Below are positions 1-6,793 of a stretch of DNA of 17,609 nucleotides, in pieces. How positions within the stretch are numbered: the stretch's first letter is position 1; every line of letters begins with the position of its first letter. Both the position numbers and the translations under genes were made by a program. The notes below the pieces were generated by a model that worked only from the letters and a program-made list of their open reading frames with translations, was not told the DNA's origin and ran no database searches. Origin of the DNA: JALXCH01 sp964495805 (GTDB lineage: Bacteria; Calditrichota; Calditrichia; RBG-13-44-9); NCBI GenBank assembly GCA_964495805.1, contig CAZBWV010000040.1, positions 1 through 17,609 of the forward strand, in the 5' to 3' direction.

Positions 1-268
1 ATTGGAGGGTTCGAAAATAATAATTGGGGAAATAATCTAAAATTGAATTTTTTTATCCTGCAAAATCCTGTTCATCTTGTCTAAAATAATTTTTTAATGA
101 GATTCCTCCATTCCGCCCTTCACTCCTTTCGTCACTTCACCCGGAATGACAACTAACCGCTGCGTTACCCGGAGCGAAGCGCCATCAGAGTCATGGAGTT
201 TTATGTGAAACCCGATTATCCTGTCTAAATATTCTTTCGGAAGTGCTCTATTCAAGAAGCCCAAGAAG
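1..268. repeat. Non-coding left edge with short dispersed-type repeats
   Basis: No convincing gene is seen. Around 55-92 there is an imperfect series of short 'atcctg'-type units ending in 'tcttgtctaaaata', and a related piece, 'attatcctgtctaaatatt', recurs near 216-234. Between them, 101-150 holds 'gagattcctcc' and 'cggaatgaca', the sort of motif found in small dispersed intergenic repeats of many environmental bacteria. The short reading frame on the minus strand over this stretch runs straight into the tRNA gene and shows no protein family features, so it is not called. That these are multi-copy repeats is inference and needs the rest of the genome. Confidence 0.4.
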
Positions 269-376
269 TGCCGGAGGAGGGACTCGTCCCAGAGGGATCC
301 CTTCGGGAAACCCTCACCCGGTATCACCCGGACCGGATTTTGAGTCCGGCGCGTCTGCCAATTCCACCACTCCGGC
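269..376 (-). tRNA. tRNA-Leu (anticodon CAA) with a 22-nt insertion in the T-loop
   Basis: Reading the minus strand from 376 to 269, the 7-bp acceptor stem GCCGGAG/CTCCGGC is perfect and the discriminator is A73. The D-arm is the usual leucine type (TGGTGGAATTGGCAGACGC). The anticodon stem is CCGGA/TCCGG with loop CTCAAAA, giving anticodon CAA (reads UUG). A long variable arm is present, as expected for leucine. The T-stem GAGGG/CCCTC is perfect, but its loop TT-CGAGT is split by 22 extra nt (plus-strand 287-308). Without them the gene would be 86 nt, normal for tRNA-Leu; with them it is 108 nt. CCA is not encoded. A consensus promoter lies just upstream. Identity is confident; whether the product works is open. 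Confidence 0.85.
287..308 (-). other. 22-nt double-hairpin insertion inside the tRNA-Leu T-loop
   Basis: On the minus strand the insertion reads as two 11-nt units, TCCCGAAGGGA then TCCCTCTGGGA. Each can fold as a 4-bp stem (TCCC/GGGA) with a 3-nt loop. The two halves can also pair together as one longer hairpin around the palindrome GGGATCCC. Given the T-loop consensus TTCGAGT, the boundaries are unique: after the second T and before CG. The insertion also contains a second CCCTC that could compete for the GAGGG strand of the T-stem. Confidence 0.8.
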
Positions 377-390
377 AAAAATGCAGGGCA

Positions 391-419
391 AATATAACAA
401 ATCCACCCTACAGTGTCAA
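391..419 (-). promoter_or_regulatory. Sigma70 promoter of the tRNA-Leu gene
   Basis: On the minus strand TTGACA (414-419), a 17-nt spacer (397-413) and TATATT (391-396) make a near-consensus promoter. It is followed by a GC-rich stretch TGCCCTGC and the tRNA 5' end at 376. The predicted start is near 384, leaving a leader of under 10 nt, normal for a single tRNA gene. The region can also form a wobble-rich hairpin (383-411), which is homologous to the terminator hairpin at 604-632. Confidence 0.75.
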
Positions 420-532
420 GACGTATTCAAAGACCGATCTGGTTTTATGCCTATTAGATGGTAAACTAAACAAAATAAATATTCGTCCCGCATGGATAGT
501 TCAAAAATTGAGCTGTAATTACGATCTAATCA

Positions 533-597
533 CCTCACCCGGCCTCACCCGGACCGGATTTTGAGTCCGGCGCATCCGATAATCCCATAACTCCAAT
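533..597 (-). pseudogene. Decayed partial copy of the tRNA-Leu gene
   Basis: This aligns without gaps to the tRNA-Leu at 312-376. The anticodon arm and the start of the variable arm are identical (CCGGACTCAAAATCCGG). The D-arm and acceptor strand have many changes (TTGGAG in place of GCCGGAG). Homology stops within the 5' strand of the T-stem, so T-loop, 3' acceptor strand and discriminator are all missing; no partner for the 5' acceptor strand is found. Homology continues on the other side through the promoter/hairpin to about 632-645, so the duplicated unit included the tRNA promoter. It is almost certainly not a functional tRNA. Confidence 0.75.
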
Positions 598-632
598 AAA
601 AAAGCAGGGCAAATATAATCTATCTGCCCTGC
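598..632 (-). terminator. Intrinsic terminator of the saccharopine dehydrogenase gene
   Basis: On the minus strand a perfect 8-bp stem GCAGGGCA/TGCCCTGC (625-632 with 604-611), loop 13 nt, is followed directly by six T (598-603). It lies about 34 nt after the stop of the saccharopine dehydrogenase gene. The -10-like TATATT in its loop is the counterpart of the live tRNA promoter at 391-396, so this terminator seems to have formed from a duplicated tRNA promoter. Confidence 0.75.
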
Positions 633-665
633 AGAATGATTCAAGGTATTCACATTCCTATTCGT

Positions 666-1988
666 TTATTTCTCAAGCACTTCGGTTTTCTCTTTACACA
701 CAATCCCCAACCGTTCCAGCTCAGCCAGCACAGGATTGTAAATTTCGGGAATAACTGGAATTTTCACGCCCGTTTCCTGAATCTTCCCATCAAGGATCAA
801 TTTTACCCCGATGGCAGCCGGCAACGAAACCGTGCGGGACATGGAGGTATCCCCTCCCGGAATGCCGTAATCAATCAACGTGGAGGTAATATGCTCATTA
901 TGGTCAGGAAATTCCGCCAGAAAATCGTGGTACAACACAATCATATCCCGTTCGCCCGGTTCGTACTGTAATTTTTTAAGCATCAGGGAAGTCAGAAAAT
1001 CGATCGGCGTGGTATTTTCCTGTTCAAATGGTTCATTGGAGAAAAACCCCAGCCATTCAAAACGCTTCAGAATATCATCATCTTCGCTCAGCCCCAGCTT
1101 GCGGGCAATCTCCTGAGGTAAATTTTCCGCAGATAGTCCCACAATATCCGCCACAATTTCTCTGTTTGTCTTTCCTTTGCTCTCAATACGCGGTGTTTCC
1201 TCTAACAAGCCCAGCTGACTGATGGCGTACATCATGCGGCTCCAGCCCGGAAACCGGAGCGTTCCCCGAAACATCGTCCGGGTTTCCTGAATTCCATAAA
1301 GTTCCACATACGGCACTGAATCCCGATTAGGATAATACTCCAGTTCCAGTTCATCTATGCGAATAGGCCAGTGATGCTTAAACAACTCTTTGCCATCGAT
1401 TTCGATGATTTTTCCATCCTGAAGATAACGCGCATTGTTGCGTCCCGCCATCAACACCCCGCGGGGGCTCCAGGAAAATTTATACTGGCAACAGGGGTCC
1501 ACTGCATCCGGTGCCGGAAGACCACCACAATAGGACTTAAAAGAGAGGATCTTCCCACCACGGCGATGCACATCATCAATAATGCGCATGGCGGACATGT
1601 GGTCGATTCCGGGGTCCAGACCAATTTCGTTAAGCAGCAACACCCCTTTTTCCTTTGCTTCAGCATCCAGCGCTTTCATTGCATCGCTGACGTAAGAGGT
1701 CGTTACCATGTGTTTTCCGTGCTTCAGGCACAATCTGGCAACTTTTACGTGATGTACATAAGGCAGCAGGCTCACCACCACATCGGCATCCTGAATGAGC
1801 TTTTCCAGATGCGCATCATCTTCCACGTTTAGCTGAATAGCCTGCCCTTTTTCTCGCCCAGCCAGAATTTTCTCGGCTTTGGAGAGCGTGCGGGTGGCAA
1901 TAGTCACCTGCACATCGTCCTGGTCCAGTAAATAGTGCACCATCGGTTTGGCAACCAATCCGGCTCCCAGAATGAGAACATTTTTCAT
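666..1988 (-). CDS. Saccharopine dehydrogenase (LYS9 / LKR-SDH type)
   Basis: The 440-residue product matches the saccharopine dehydrogenase (glutamate-forming) family in length and motifs. An N-terminal Rossmann fold begins with GAGLVAKP (residues 8-15). Family-typical stretches follow: LLPYVHHVKVARLC, NEIGLDPGIDHMSA and KSYCGGLPAPDAVDPCCQYK, with FSWSPRGVLMAGRN just after. Enzymes of this type interconvert saccharopine with glutamate and 2-aminoadipate semialdehyde (or, run the other way, make saccharopine). In bacteria this usually means lysine catabolism, though the direction cannot be decided here. The start at 1988 has a strong GGAGG five nt upstream. It is a single gene: sufU, 250 bp upstream, is unrelated, and a terminator follows. 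A carboxynorspermidine-type relative is less likely given the LYS9-like motifs. Confidence 0.88.
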   Translation of the reverse strand: MKNVLILGAGLVAKPMVHYLLDQDDVQVTIATRTLSKAEKILAGREKGQAIQLNVEDDAHLEKLIQDADVVVSLLPYVHHVKVARLCLKHGKHMVTTSYVSDAMKALDAEAKEKGVLLLNEIGLDPGIDHMSAMRIIDDVHRRGGKILSFKSYCGGLPAPDAVDPCCQYKFSWSPRGVLMAGRNNARYLQDGKIIEIDGKELFKHHWPIRIDELELEYYPNRDSVPYVELYGIQETRTMFRGTLRFPGWSRMMYAISQLGLLEETPRIESKGKTNREIVADIVGLSAENLPQEIARKLGLSEDDDILKRFEWLGFFSNEPFEQENTTPIDFLTSLMLKKLQYEPGERDMIVLYHDFLAEFPDHNEHITSTLIDYGIPGGDTSMSRTVSLPAAIGVKLILDGKIQETGVKIPVIPEIYNPVLAELERLGIVCKEKTEVLEK

Positions 1989-2242
1989 GCATTCCTCCAG
2001 AATGTTATGACCTGTTTGGCTTTTTATGAATTAAGATTTGAATGTTTTCGGTAGGCGCCTGGTTAAAAATCAGGTATTGAATCATTGACGACAGCCTTTT
2101 TACCGGTTCAACTTCTGCACAACCCGCTTCATTTGCACCAAAAGTAAAAAAAAGAACAAGTATTTGGCAAGAAGGGAATTTTTTTCTTAAACACGGTAAC
2201 ACCCCGATCTTCCAAGCAACGCAACCGCAGCGGAACTCTCCC

Positions 2243-2686
2243 TCACGAACGTTTCTGCTCCGCCTGCTTCAAAGCGTCTTCCATGGCGTGCCAGGCCAGC
2301 GTGGCACATTTAATCCGTACAGGATACTGAGAGACGCCCCGTAATGCAGTTAGATCGCCGTAAGCATCCAGCACATCCGGTTCTTTTTCTCCGCGCATGA
2401 CCGCCAGAACATCCTGGATAATCTTCTCTGCTTCCGTAACCGATCTGCCCTTCACCACTTCAGTCATCATGGAAGCCGAAGCCATGCTAATGGCACATCC
2501 ACTGCCCTTGAAGGAGACCTGCTCCACTTTTCCTTCCGGATTCACCATCACGTGGAGTTCCACATGGTCGCCGCACACGGGATTATCCGCTTCCACTGCG
2601 GTGCATCGGGGACAGGGTTGGTCAAAGTTCCGGGGATGTTTATAGTGGTCCAGAATAATTTCCTGATACAAATCATCAAATTCCAT
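2243..2686 (-). CDS. sufU: SufU, zinc-dependent sulfur acceptor for SufS
   Basis: The product has 147 residues. It has the SufU/IscU fold with conserved Cys38 and Asp40 (NPVCGD), Cys64 (GSGCAIS) and Cys127 (RIKCATLAW). The 62-residue gap between Cys64 and Cys127 is about 20 longer than in IscU, the insertion that marks SufU. SufU family members bind zinc through these residues and accept persulfide from SufS. The start at 2686 was chosen over an upstream extension (to 2839) because MEFDDLYQEIILDHYKHP is the family N-terminus, GGAG lies upstream, and the extension lies inside sufS in another frame. It overlaps the end of sufS by 11 bp, so translation is probably coupled. Confidence 0.92.
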   Translation of the reverse strand: MEFDDLYQEIILDHYKHPRNFDQPCPRCTAVEADNPVCGDHVELHVMVNPEGKVEQVSFKGSGCAISMASASMMTEVVKGRSVTEAEKIIQDVLAVMRGEKEPDVLDAYGDLTALRGVSQYPVRIKCATLAWHAMEDALKQAEQKRS

Positions 2687-3953
2687 CTTTAAAGAACTCC
2701 TTTGCCTGGTACAAAGCTTCGATGAATCGGTCAATTTCTTCGAATGTGTTGTAGAAATAAAAACTGGCCCGGGTAGTTGCCGGAATTTCCAGTTTTCGCA
2801 TAATGGGTTGGGCGCAATGATGTCCGGCCCGCACCGCAATTCCCCGATAGTCCAGGAATTGAGCCATATCGTGGGGATGAATACTGCCCAGGTAAAAGGA
2901 AATCACACCGCCCCGCTCAGGAGCCTGGCCAAAAATACGCATTCCCGGTATCTCCTGCATGCGCGTCATGGCGTAAGTGGTCAGTTTCTGTTCGTAGCGG
3001 GTAATATTCTCCATCCCTATGTGATGCAGGTAATCCATTGCTGCAGCCAGCCCCACTGCTCCGGCAATGTTGGGTGTGCCCGCTTCAAATTTGTGGGGAA
3101 TATCGTTCCAGGTTGCCCGGTCGTACCAAACTGAGCGAATCATTTCGCCCCCGCCCTGATACGGCTCCATCGTCTCCAACAACTCCGCTTTACCATAAAG
3201 TACACCAATTCCGGTGGGCCCGCACATTTTGTGTCCGGAAAAAGCAAGGAAATCGCAACCCAACTCCTGCACATCCACCGGTAAATGCGGTACGCTCTGG
3301 GCACCATCTAACAAAACCGGAATATTTCGCTGGTGCGCCTTGCGAATAATTTGTCGCACCGGATTGATGGTACCAAATACGTTGGACATATGCGTCACAG
3401 CCACAAGACGCGTGCGATCGGTCAACAGCTCATCCAGCTGTGAGAGATCCAGCGTCCCGTCCGGTAAAAAAGGAATGAAACGCAATCGGGCACCCTTTTT
3501 ACGGGCCAGCAGTTGCCAGGGGATTAAATTGCTGTGGTGTTCCATCTCGCTAATCAGGATTTCGTCTCCCTCACCGATAAACTTTTCACCAAAACCGGTT
3601 GCCACCAGATTGATGGCTTCGGTGGTGCCGCGCGTAAATACAATCTCCTTTTCACTACTGGCATTGATGAATTGTGCCACTCGTTTTCGACTGCCCTCAT
3701 AGGCTTCAGTGGCTCGTTCGCCCAATTTATGAATAGCACGATGCACATTGGCATTCGTATGCCGGTAATAATTGGTAATTGCCTCCAGAACCTGACCGGG
3801 CTTTTGGGTGGTAGCTGCATTATCCAGATAAATTAACGGAATTTCTTCTCCCCGGGAGGAACGAAACACTTCACGTAATATGGGGAAATCTTCCCGAAGC
3901 GTCAGCATTTCGGGAAACGATGATTGCGATATCAGTTTTCTCTCATTGCTCAT
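2676..3953 (-). CDS. sufS: SufS, group II cysteine desulfurase
   Basis: The 425-residue product is a PLP-dependent cysteine desulfurase that takes sulfur from cysteine as a persulfide for cluster assembly. PLP-site residues are visible: EHHSN with His140, DGAQS (Asp216, Gln219) and the Schiff-base lysine Lys242 in SGHKMCGPTG. The catalytic cysteine is Cys380 in RAGHHCAQPIM, the short-loop form typical of group II (SufS) rather than IscS. The N-terminus is about 15-20 residues longer than in many SufS proteins, with no obvious signal. It lies between the Rieske gene (16 bp upstream) and sufU (11-bp overlap), forming a leftward operon divergent from sufBCD. Confidence 0.95.
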   Translation of the reverse strand: MSNERKLISQSSFPEMLTLREDFPILREVFRSSRGEEIPLIYLDNAATTQKPGQVLEAITNYYRHTNANVHRAIHKLGERATEAYEGSRKRVAQFINASSEKEIVFTRGTTEAINLVATGFGEKFIGEGDEILISEMEHHSNLIPWQLLARKKGARLRFIPFLPDGTLDLSQLDELLTDRTRLVAVTHMSNVFGTINPVRQIIRKAHQRNIPVLLDGAQSVPHLPVDVQELGCDFLAFSGHKMCGPTGIGVLYGKAELLETMEPYQGGGEMIRSVWYDRATWNDIPHKFEAGTPNIAGAVGLAAAMDYLHHIGMENITRYEQKLTTYAMTRMQEIPGMRIFGQAPERGGVISFYLGSIHPHDMAQFLDYRGIAVRAGHHCAQPIMRKLEIPATTRASFYFYNTFEEIDRFIEALYQAKEFFKDGI

Positions 3954-3969
3954 GATACGAATTCCTTAT

Positions 3970-4281
3970 TTAGTCATGAACCTGAATCCAGATCGTGCCA
4001 TCTTCCACTTTTACCGGATAAGAATGCACCGGATGGACTGCCGGTAAACGAAGATTCTGACCTGTGCGAAGATCAAACCGGGCGCCGTGTAGCGGGCACT
4101 CAATCTCATACCCCATCAGCTCCCCTTGCGAAAGAGAAGCCCCCTGGTGAGAACAACGATCCTCAATCGCCCAGAACCTACCCTTAATATTAAATACCGC
4201 TACCGAATGCCCGGTAATTTCGTACACCTGCACCGGTGCGATAAAATTATGTTCCTGCCCAATTTCTACCCATTTGCCCAT
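3970..4281 (-). CDS. Rieske [2Fe-2S] ferredoxin of the SUF locus
   Basis: The small 103-residue protein has a complete Rieske motif: Cys43-x-His45 (CSHQGA) and Cys62-x2-His65 (CPLHGARFD), which together bind a [2Fe-2S] cluster. The surrounding sequence (CSHQGASLSQG, PLHGARFDLRTG) matches soluble Rieske ferredoxins of the dioxygenase/nitrite-reductase small-subunit type. There is no signal peptide or membrane anchor. It is first in the leftward operon, 16 bp before sufS. Similar Rieske proteins occur next to suf genes in other bacteria; electron delivery for cluster assembly or repair is a reasonable inference, not proven. No partner oxygenase is encoded in the window. Confidence 0.9.
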   Translation of the reverse strand: MGKWVEIGQEHNFIAPVQVYEITGHSVAVFNIKGRFWAIEDRCSHQGASLSQGELMGYEIECPLHGARFDLRTGQNLRLPAVHPVHSYPVKVEDGTIWIQVHD

Positions 4282-4484
4282 TCTTTTATCTCTGTTTACC
4301 GGTTGATAACTTAATGACGTTTTGTCATTATCGCCAGGTCATTCTTTTCTTTTTTCCGCATCCCATTGTGAACGGGAAAGTTTACAACAGCCAGATTTCC
4401 CGCGCAACAATTTTTTATTTAATCTTGACTTTTTTGTACAAATAAGTTATTATTGGGCCGCAAATTTAATTTTGAGGGAAAGCA
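4282..4484. promoter_or_regulatory. Divergent control region between the Rieske-sufSU and sufBCD operons
   Basis: This 203-bp gap drives both halves of the SUF locus. It contains a dyad TAATGAC-N5-GTCATTA (4312-4330), which ends 31 nt before the Rieske start codon, and an inverted repeat CGGGAAA/TTTCCCG (4373-4379 with 4396-4402). The sufB promoter, with its own dyad, lies at 4425-4453. No clear consensus promoter was found for the leftward side; GATAAT overlapping the first dyad on the minus strand is a weak -10 candidate. Confidence 0.6.
4425..4453 (+). promoter_or_regulatory. sufB promoter with dyad operator candidate in the spacer
   Basis: TTGACT (4425-4430), a 17-nt spacer and TATTAT (4448-4453) form a strong sigma70-type promoter ahead of sufB. 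The stretch 4428-4447, ACTTTTTTGTACAAATAAGT, is a 20-bp dyad with only the pair 4432/4443 failing to match, and it contains the perfect core TTTGTACAAA. A dimeric regulator bound here would block polymerase. The Rrf2 protein encoded at 8792-9274 is the obvious but unproven candidate. Confidence 0.7.
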
Positions 4485-5933
4485 ATGGCCGACGATAACC
4501 AGATGCTGGATAAACTGACGAAAAGTGAATACAAATACGGCTTTGTGACCGATATTGAAGAAGAAACCGCACCCAAAGGGCTGAATGAAGAGGTCATCCG
4601 ATTCATTTCTCAGAAAAAGAATGAGCCGGAATGGTTACTGGAGTGGCGCTTAAAAGCGTTTCGGCGCTGGCAGAAAATGAAGGAACCCCACTGGGCGTAT
4701 TTGCACTATCCACCTATCGATTATCAGGACATCACATATTATGCTGCACCCAGAAAAAAAGCGGGACCGAAAAGTCTGGATGAAGTGGACCCCAAGCTGC
4801 TGGAAACGTTCAATAAGTTGGGCATTCCCCTGGAAGAACAAAAAGTGCTGGCAGGGGTTGTTGCGGTGGATGCGGTGATGGACAGTGTTTCCGTCGCCAC
4901 TACCTATCGGGAAGAGCTGGAAAAATTGGGCATCATCTTCTGCCCCATTAGCGAAGCGGTTCAGAAGCATCCCGATCTGGTGCGCAAGTATCTCGGTTCG
5001 GTGGTACCACCGGGAGATAACTTTTTTGCTGCGCTAAATTCCGCTGTATTCAGTGACGGTTCGTTTGTGTACATTCCCCCCGGCGTGCGCTGTCCCATTG
5101 AACTTTCCACCTACTTCCGCATCAATGCTGCCAACATTGGGCAGTTTGAGCGCACATTAATTATTGCCGATGAGGGAGCTTATGTCAGTTATCTGGAAGG
5201 ATGCACCGCTCCCATGCGGGATGAGAATCAGCTCCATGCAGCGGTGGTGGAACTGATTGCCCACAAAGATGCGGAGATTAAATACAGTACGGTGCAGAAC
5301 TGGTATCCCGGCGATGAGGAAGGCAAAGGCGGAATCTACAATTTTGTGACCAAACGGGGCATCTGCCTGGGTGAACGTTCCAAAATTTCCTGGACGCAAG
5401 TGGAAACCGGATCAGCCATTACCTGGAAATATCCCAGCGTAATTCTAAAAGGCGATTACAGCGAAGCAGAGTTTTATTCCGTGGCGCTAACCAACAATTA
5501 TCAGCAGGCGGACACCGGCACCAAGATGATTCACGTGGGGAAGAACACTCGCAGCCGCATCGTATCCAAAGGTATTTCCGCCGGAAAAAGCAACAACTCT
5601 TACCGCGGACTGGTTCAGGTGCATCGGAAAGCGGAAAATGCCCGAAACTTCTCCCAGTGCGATTCGCTGTTAATTGGCGATCAGTGCGGTGCCCATACTT
5701 TCCCTTATCTGGAAGTCCGCAATCCCACGGCTCAAATTGAGCACGAAGCCACCACTTCGAAAATTGAAGAAGATCAGATATTCTATCTGAATCAGCGGGG
5801 ACTTTCCACCGAAGATGCCGTGGCGATGGTAGTCAACGGATACTGCCGGGAAGTTTTCCGGGAACTGCCCATGGAATTCGCTGTAGAGGCTCAGAAATTG
5901 CTTGAGATCAGCCTGGAAGGCAGTGTCGGATAG
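4485..5933 (+). CDS. sufB: SufB, Fe-S scaffold subunit of SufBC2D
   Basis: The 482-residue protein matches the usual SufB length and sequence. The N-terminal region (residues 15-95, including EWLLEWRLKAFRRW) contacts the complex, and the central beta-helix carries GSFVYIPPGVRCP. The C-terminal part holds QCDSLLIGDQCGAHT with Cys392 and Cys401, followed by QIEHEATTSKIEEDQIFYL, the conserved cluster-assembly region. SufB, with SufD and two SufC, builds nascent clusters in the cytoplasm. The start at 4485 has GAGGG six nt upstream and lies about 31 nt after the promoter -10. It is first gene of the rightward operon sufB-sufC-sufD-sufT. Confidence 0.97.
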   Translation: MADDNQMLDKLTKSEYKYGFVTDIEEETAPKGLNEEVIRFISQKKNEPEWLLEWRLKAFRRWQKMKEPHWAYLHYPPIDYQDITYYAAPRKKAGPKSLDEVDPKLLETFNKLGIPLEEQKVLAGVVAVDAVMDSVSVATTYREELEKLGIIFCPISEAVQKHPDLVRKYLGSVVPPGDNFFAALNSAVFSDGSFVYIPPGVRCPIELSTYFRINAANIGQFERTLIIADEGAYVSYLEGCTAPMRDENQLHAAVVELIAHKDAEIKYSTVQNWYPGDEEGKGGIYNFVTKRGICLGERSKISWTQVETGSAITWKYPSVILKGDYSEAEFYSVALTNNYQQADTGTKMIHVGKNTRSRIVSKGISAGKSNNSYRGLVQVHRKAENARNFSQCDSLLIGDQCGAHTFPYLEVRNPTAQIEHEATTSKIEEDQIFYLNQRGLSTEDAVAMVVNGYCREVFRELPMEFAVEAQKLLEISLEGSVG

Positions 5934-5977
5934 TGTAACGATAAATTGGAAGAATGAATTAGAAAATGGTGAGTGCA

Positions 5978-6757
5978 ATGAAAAGCGAACGAACGATTCT
6001 GGAGATCAAAAATTTAAGGGTTGCCGTGGAAGGCAACGAAATTTTGCGCGGAATTAATTTGAAAATAAATGCCGGTGAAATCCACGCCATTATGGGACCC
6101 AACGGTTCGGGTAAAAGCACACTGGCCAATACCCTGGCGGGAAAACCCGGCTACCAGGTGCTGGAAGGTGAAGTCTGGTTCGACGGGAAGAATTTGCTGG
6201 AAATGCCCCCGGAAGAACGTGCCCGTGAGGGACTATTCCTGGCGTTTCAATATCCGGTAGAAATACCGGGCGTGAATATGGCCACTTTTTTACGTACCGC
6301 CGTCAACGAAGTGCGGAAACACCGGGGATTAAAACCGCTGGATGCACGGGATTTCCTTCAGCTTGTGAAAGAAAAAATGGCGCTGGTGGAATGGGACAGC
6401 AAGTTCCTGAGTCGGGCAGTGAATGAAGGATTTTCCGGCGGTGAGAAAAAACGAAACGAAATCCTTCAGATGGCATTGCTGGAACCCAAATTAGGCGTAC
6501 TGGACGAAACGGATTCCGGACTGGATATTGATGCATTGCGCATTGTGGCAAACGGAGTAAACAAAATCCACAACGACAACAATGCGTTTCTGGTCATTAC
6601 CCATTACCAGCGGCTGCTGGATTATATTGTCCCGGACTATGTGCATGTGCTTTATCAGGGCCGGATTGTGGAATCCGGCGATCGTGAACTGGCCCTGCAT
6701 CTGGAAGACCACGGATACGACTGGATTAAGGAAAATAACAGAAGCTTTGCCCGATAA
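5978..6757 (+). CDS. sufC: SufC, ATPase of the SufBC2D complex
   Basis: This ABC-type ATPase powers structural changes in SufBD during cluster assembly. Counting from an alternative ATG at 5966, motifs are Walker A GPNGSGKS (44-51), Q-loop Gln95, signature FSGGEKKRNE (156-165), Walker B with the SufC hallmark LDETDSGLDIDAL (179-191) and the switch His213. The start at 5978 (259 aa, MKSERTILEI) was preferred since GGTGAG sits four nt before it; 5966 adds only four residues (MVSA) and cannot be excluded. It lies 44 bp after sufB and 36 bp before sufD. SufC has no membrane partner; it acts in the cytoplasm. Confidence 0.96.
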   Translation: MKSERTILEIKNLRVAVEGNEILRGINLKINAGEIHAIMGPNGSGKSTLANTLAGKPGYQVLEGEVWFDGKNLLEMPPEERAREGLFLAFQYPVEIPGVNMATFLRTAVNEVRKHRGLKPLDARDFLQLVKEKMALVEWDSKFLSRAVNEGFSGGEKKRNEILQMALLEPKLGVLDETDSGLDIDALRIVANGVNKIHNDNNAFLVITHYQRLLDYIVPDYVHVLYQGRIVESGDRELALHLEDHGYDWIKENNRSFAR

Positions 6758-6793
6758 GAGATATCTGCAACAGTCAATAAAACGGACAGAAAA

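Noticed and set aside
287..308. Archaeal-type bulge-helix-bulge tRNA intron
   Set aside because: A 3x3 internal loop can be drawn, but it does not place cleavage sites at the insertion borders, and the gene content is bacterial.
94..378. 94-residue minus-strand reading frame
   Set aside because: It runs through the tRNA-Leu gene and the adjoining repeat region and has no family features.
269..645. Attachment-site pair of an integrated element
   Set aside because: The repeated part is the 5' half and promoter of the tRNA, not the 3' end, and the copies are only about 220 bp apart with no integrase.
2005..2202. 65-residue minus-strand frame between sufU and the saccharopine dehydrogenase gene
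   Set aside because: Composition is unlike a protein family, no ribosome site is seen, and the stretch is A/T-rich intergenic DNA.
2687..2839. N-terminal extension of SufU
   Set aside because: It lies inside sufS in another frame; family N-terminus and ribosome site support 2686.
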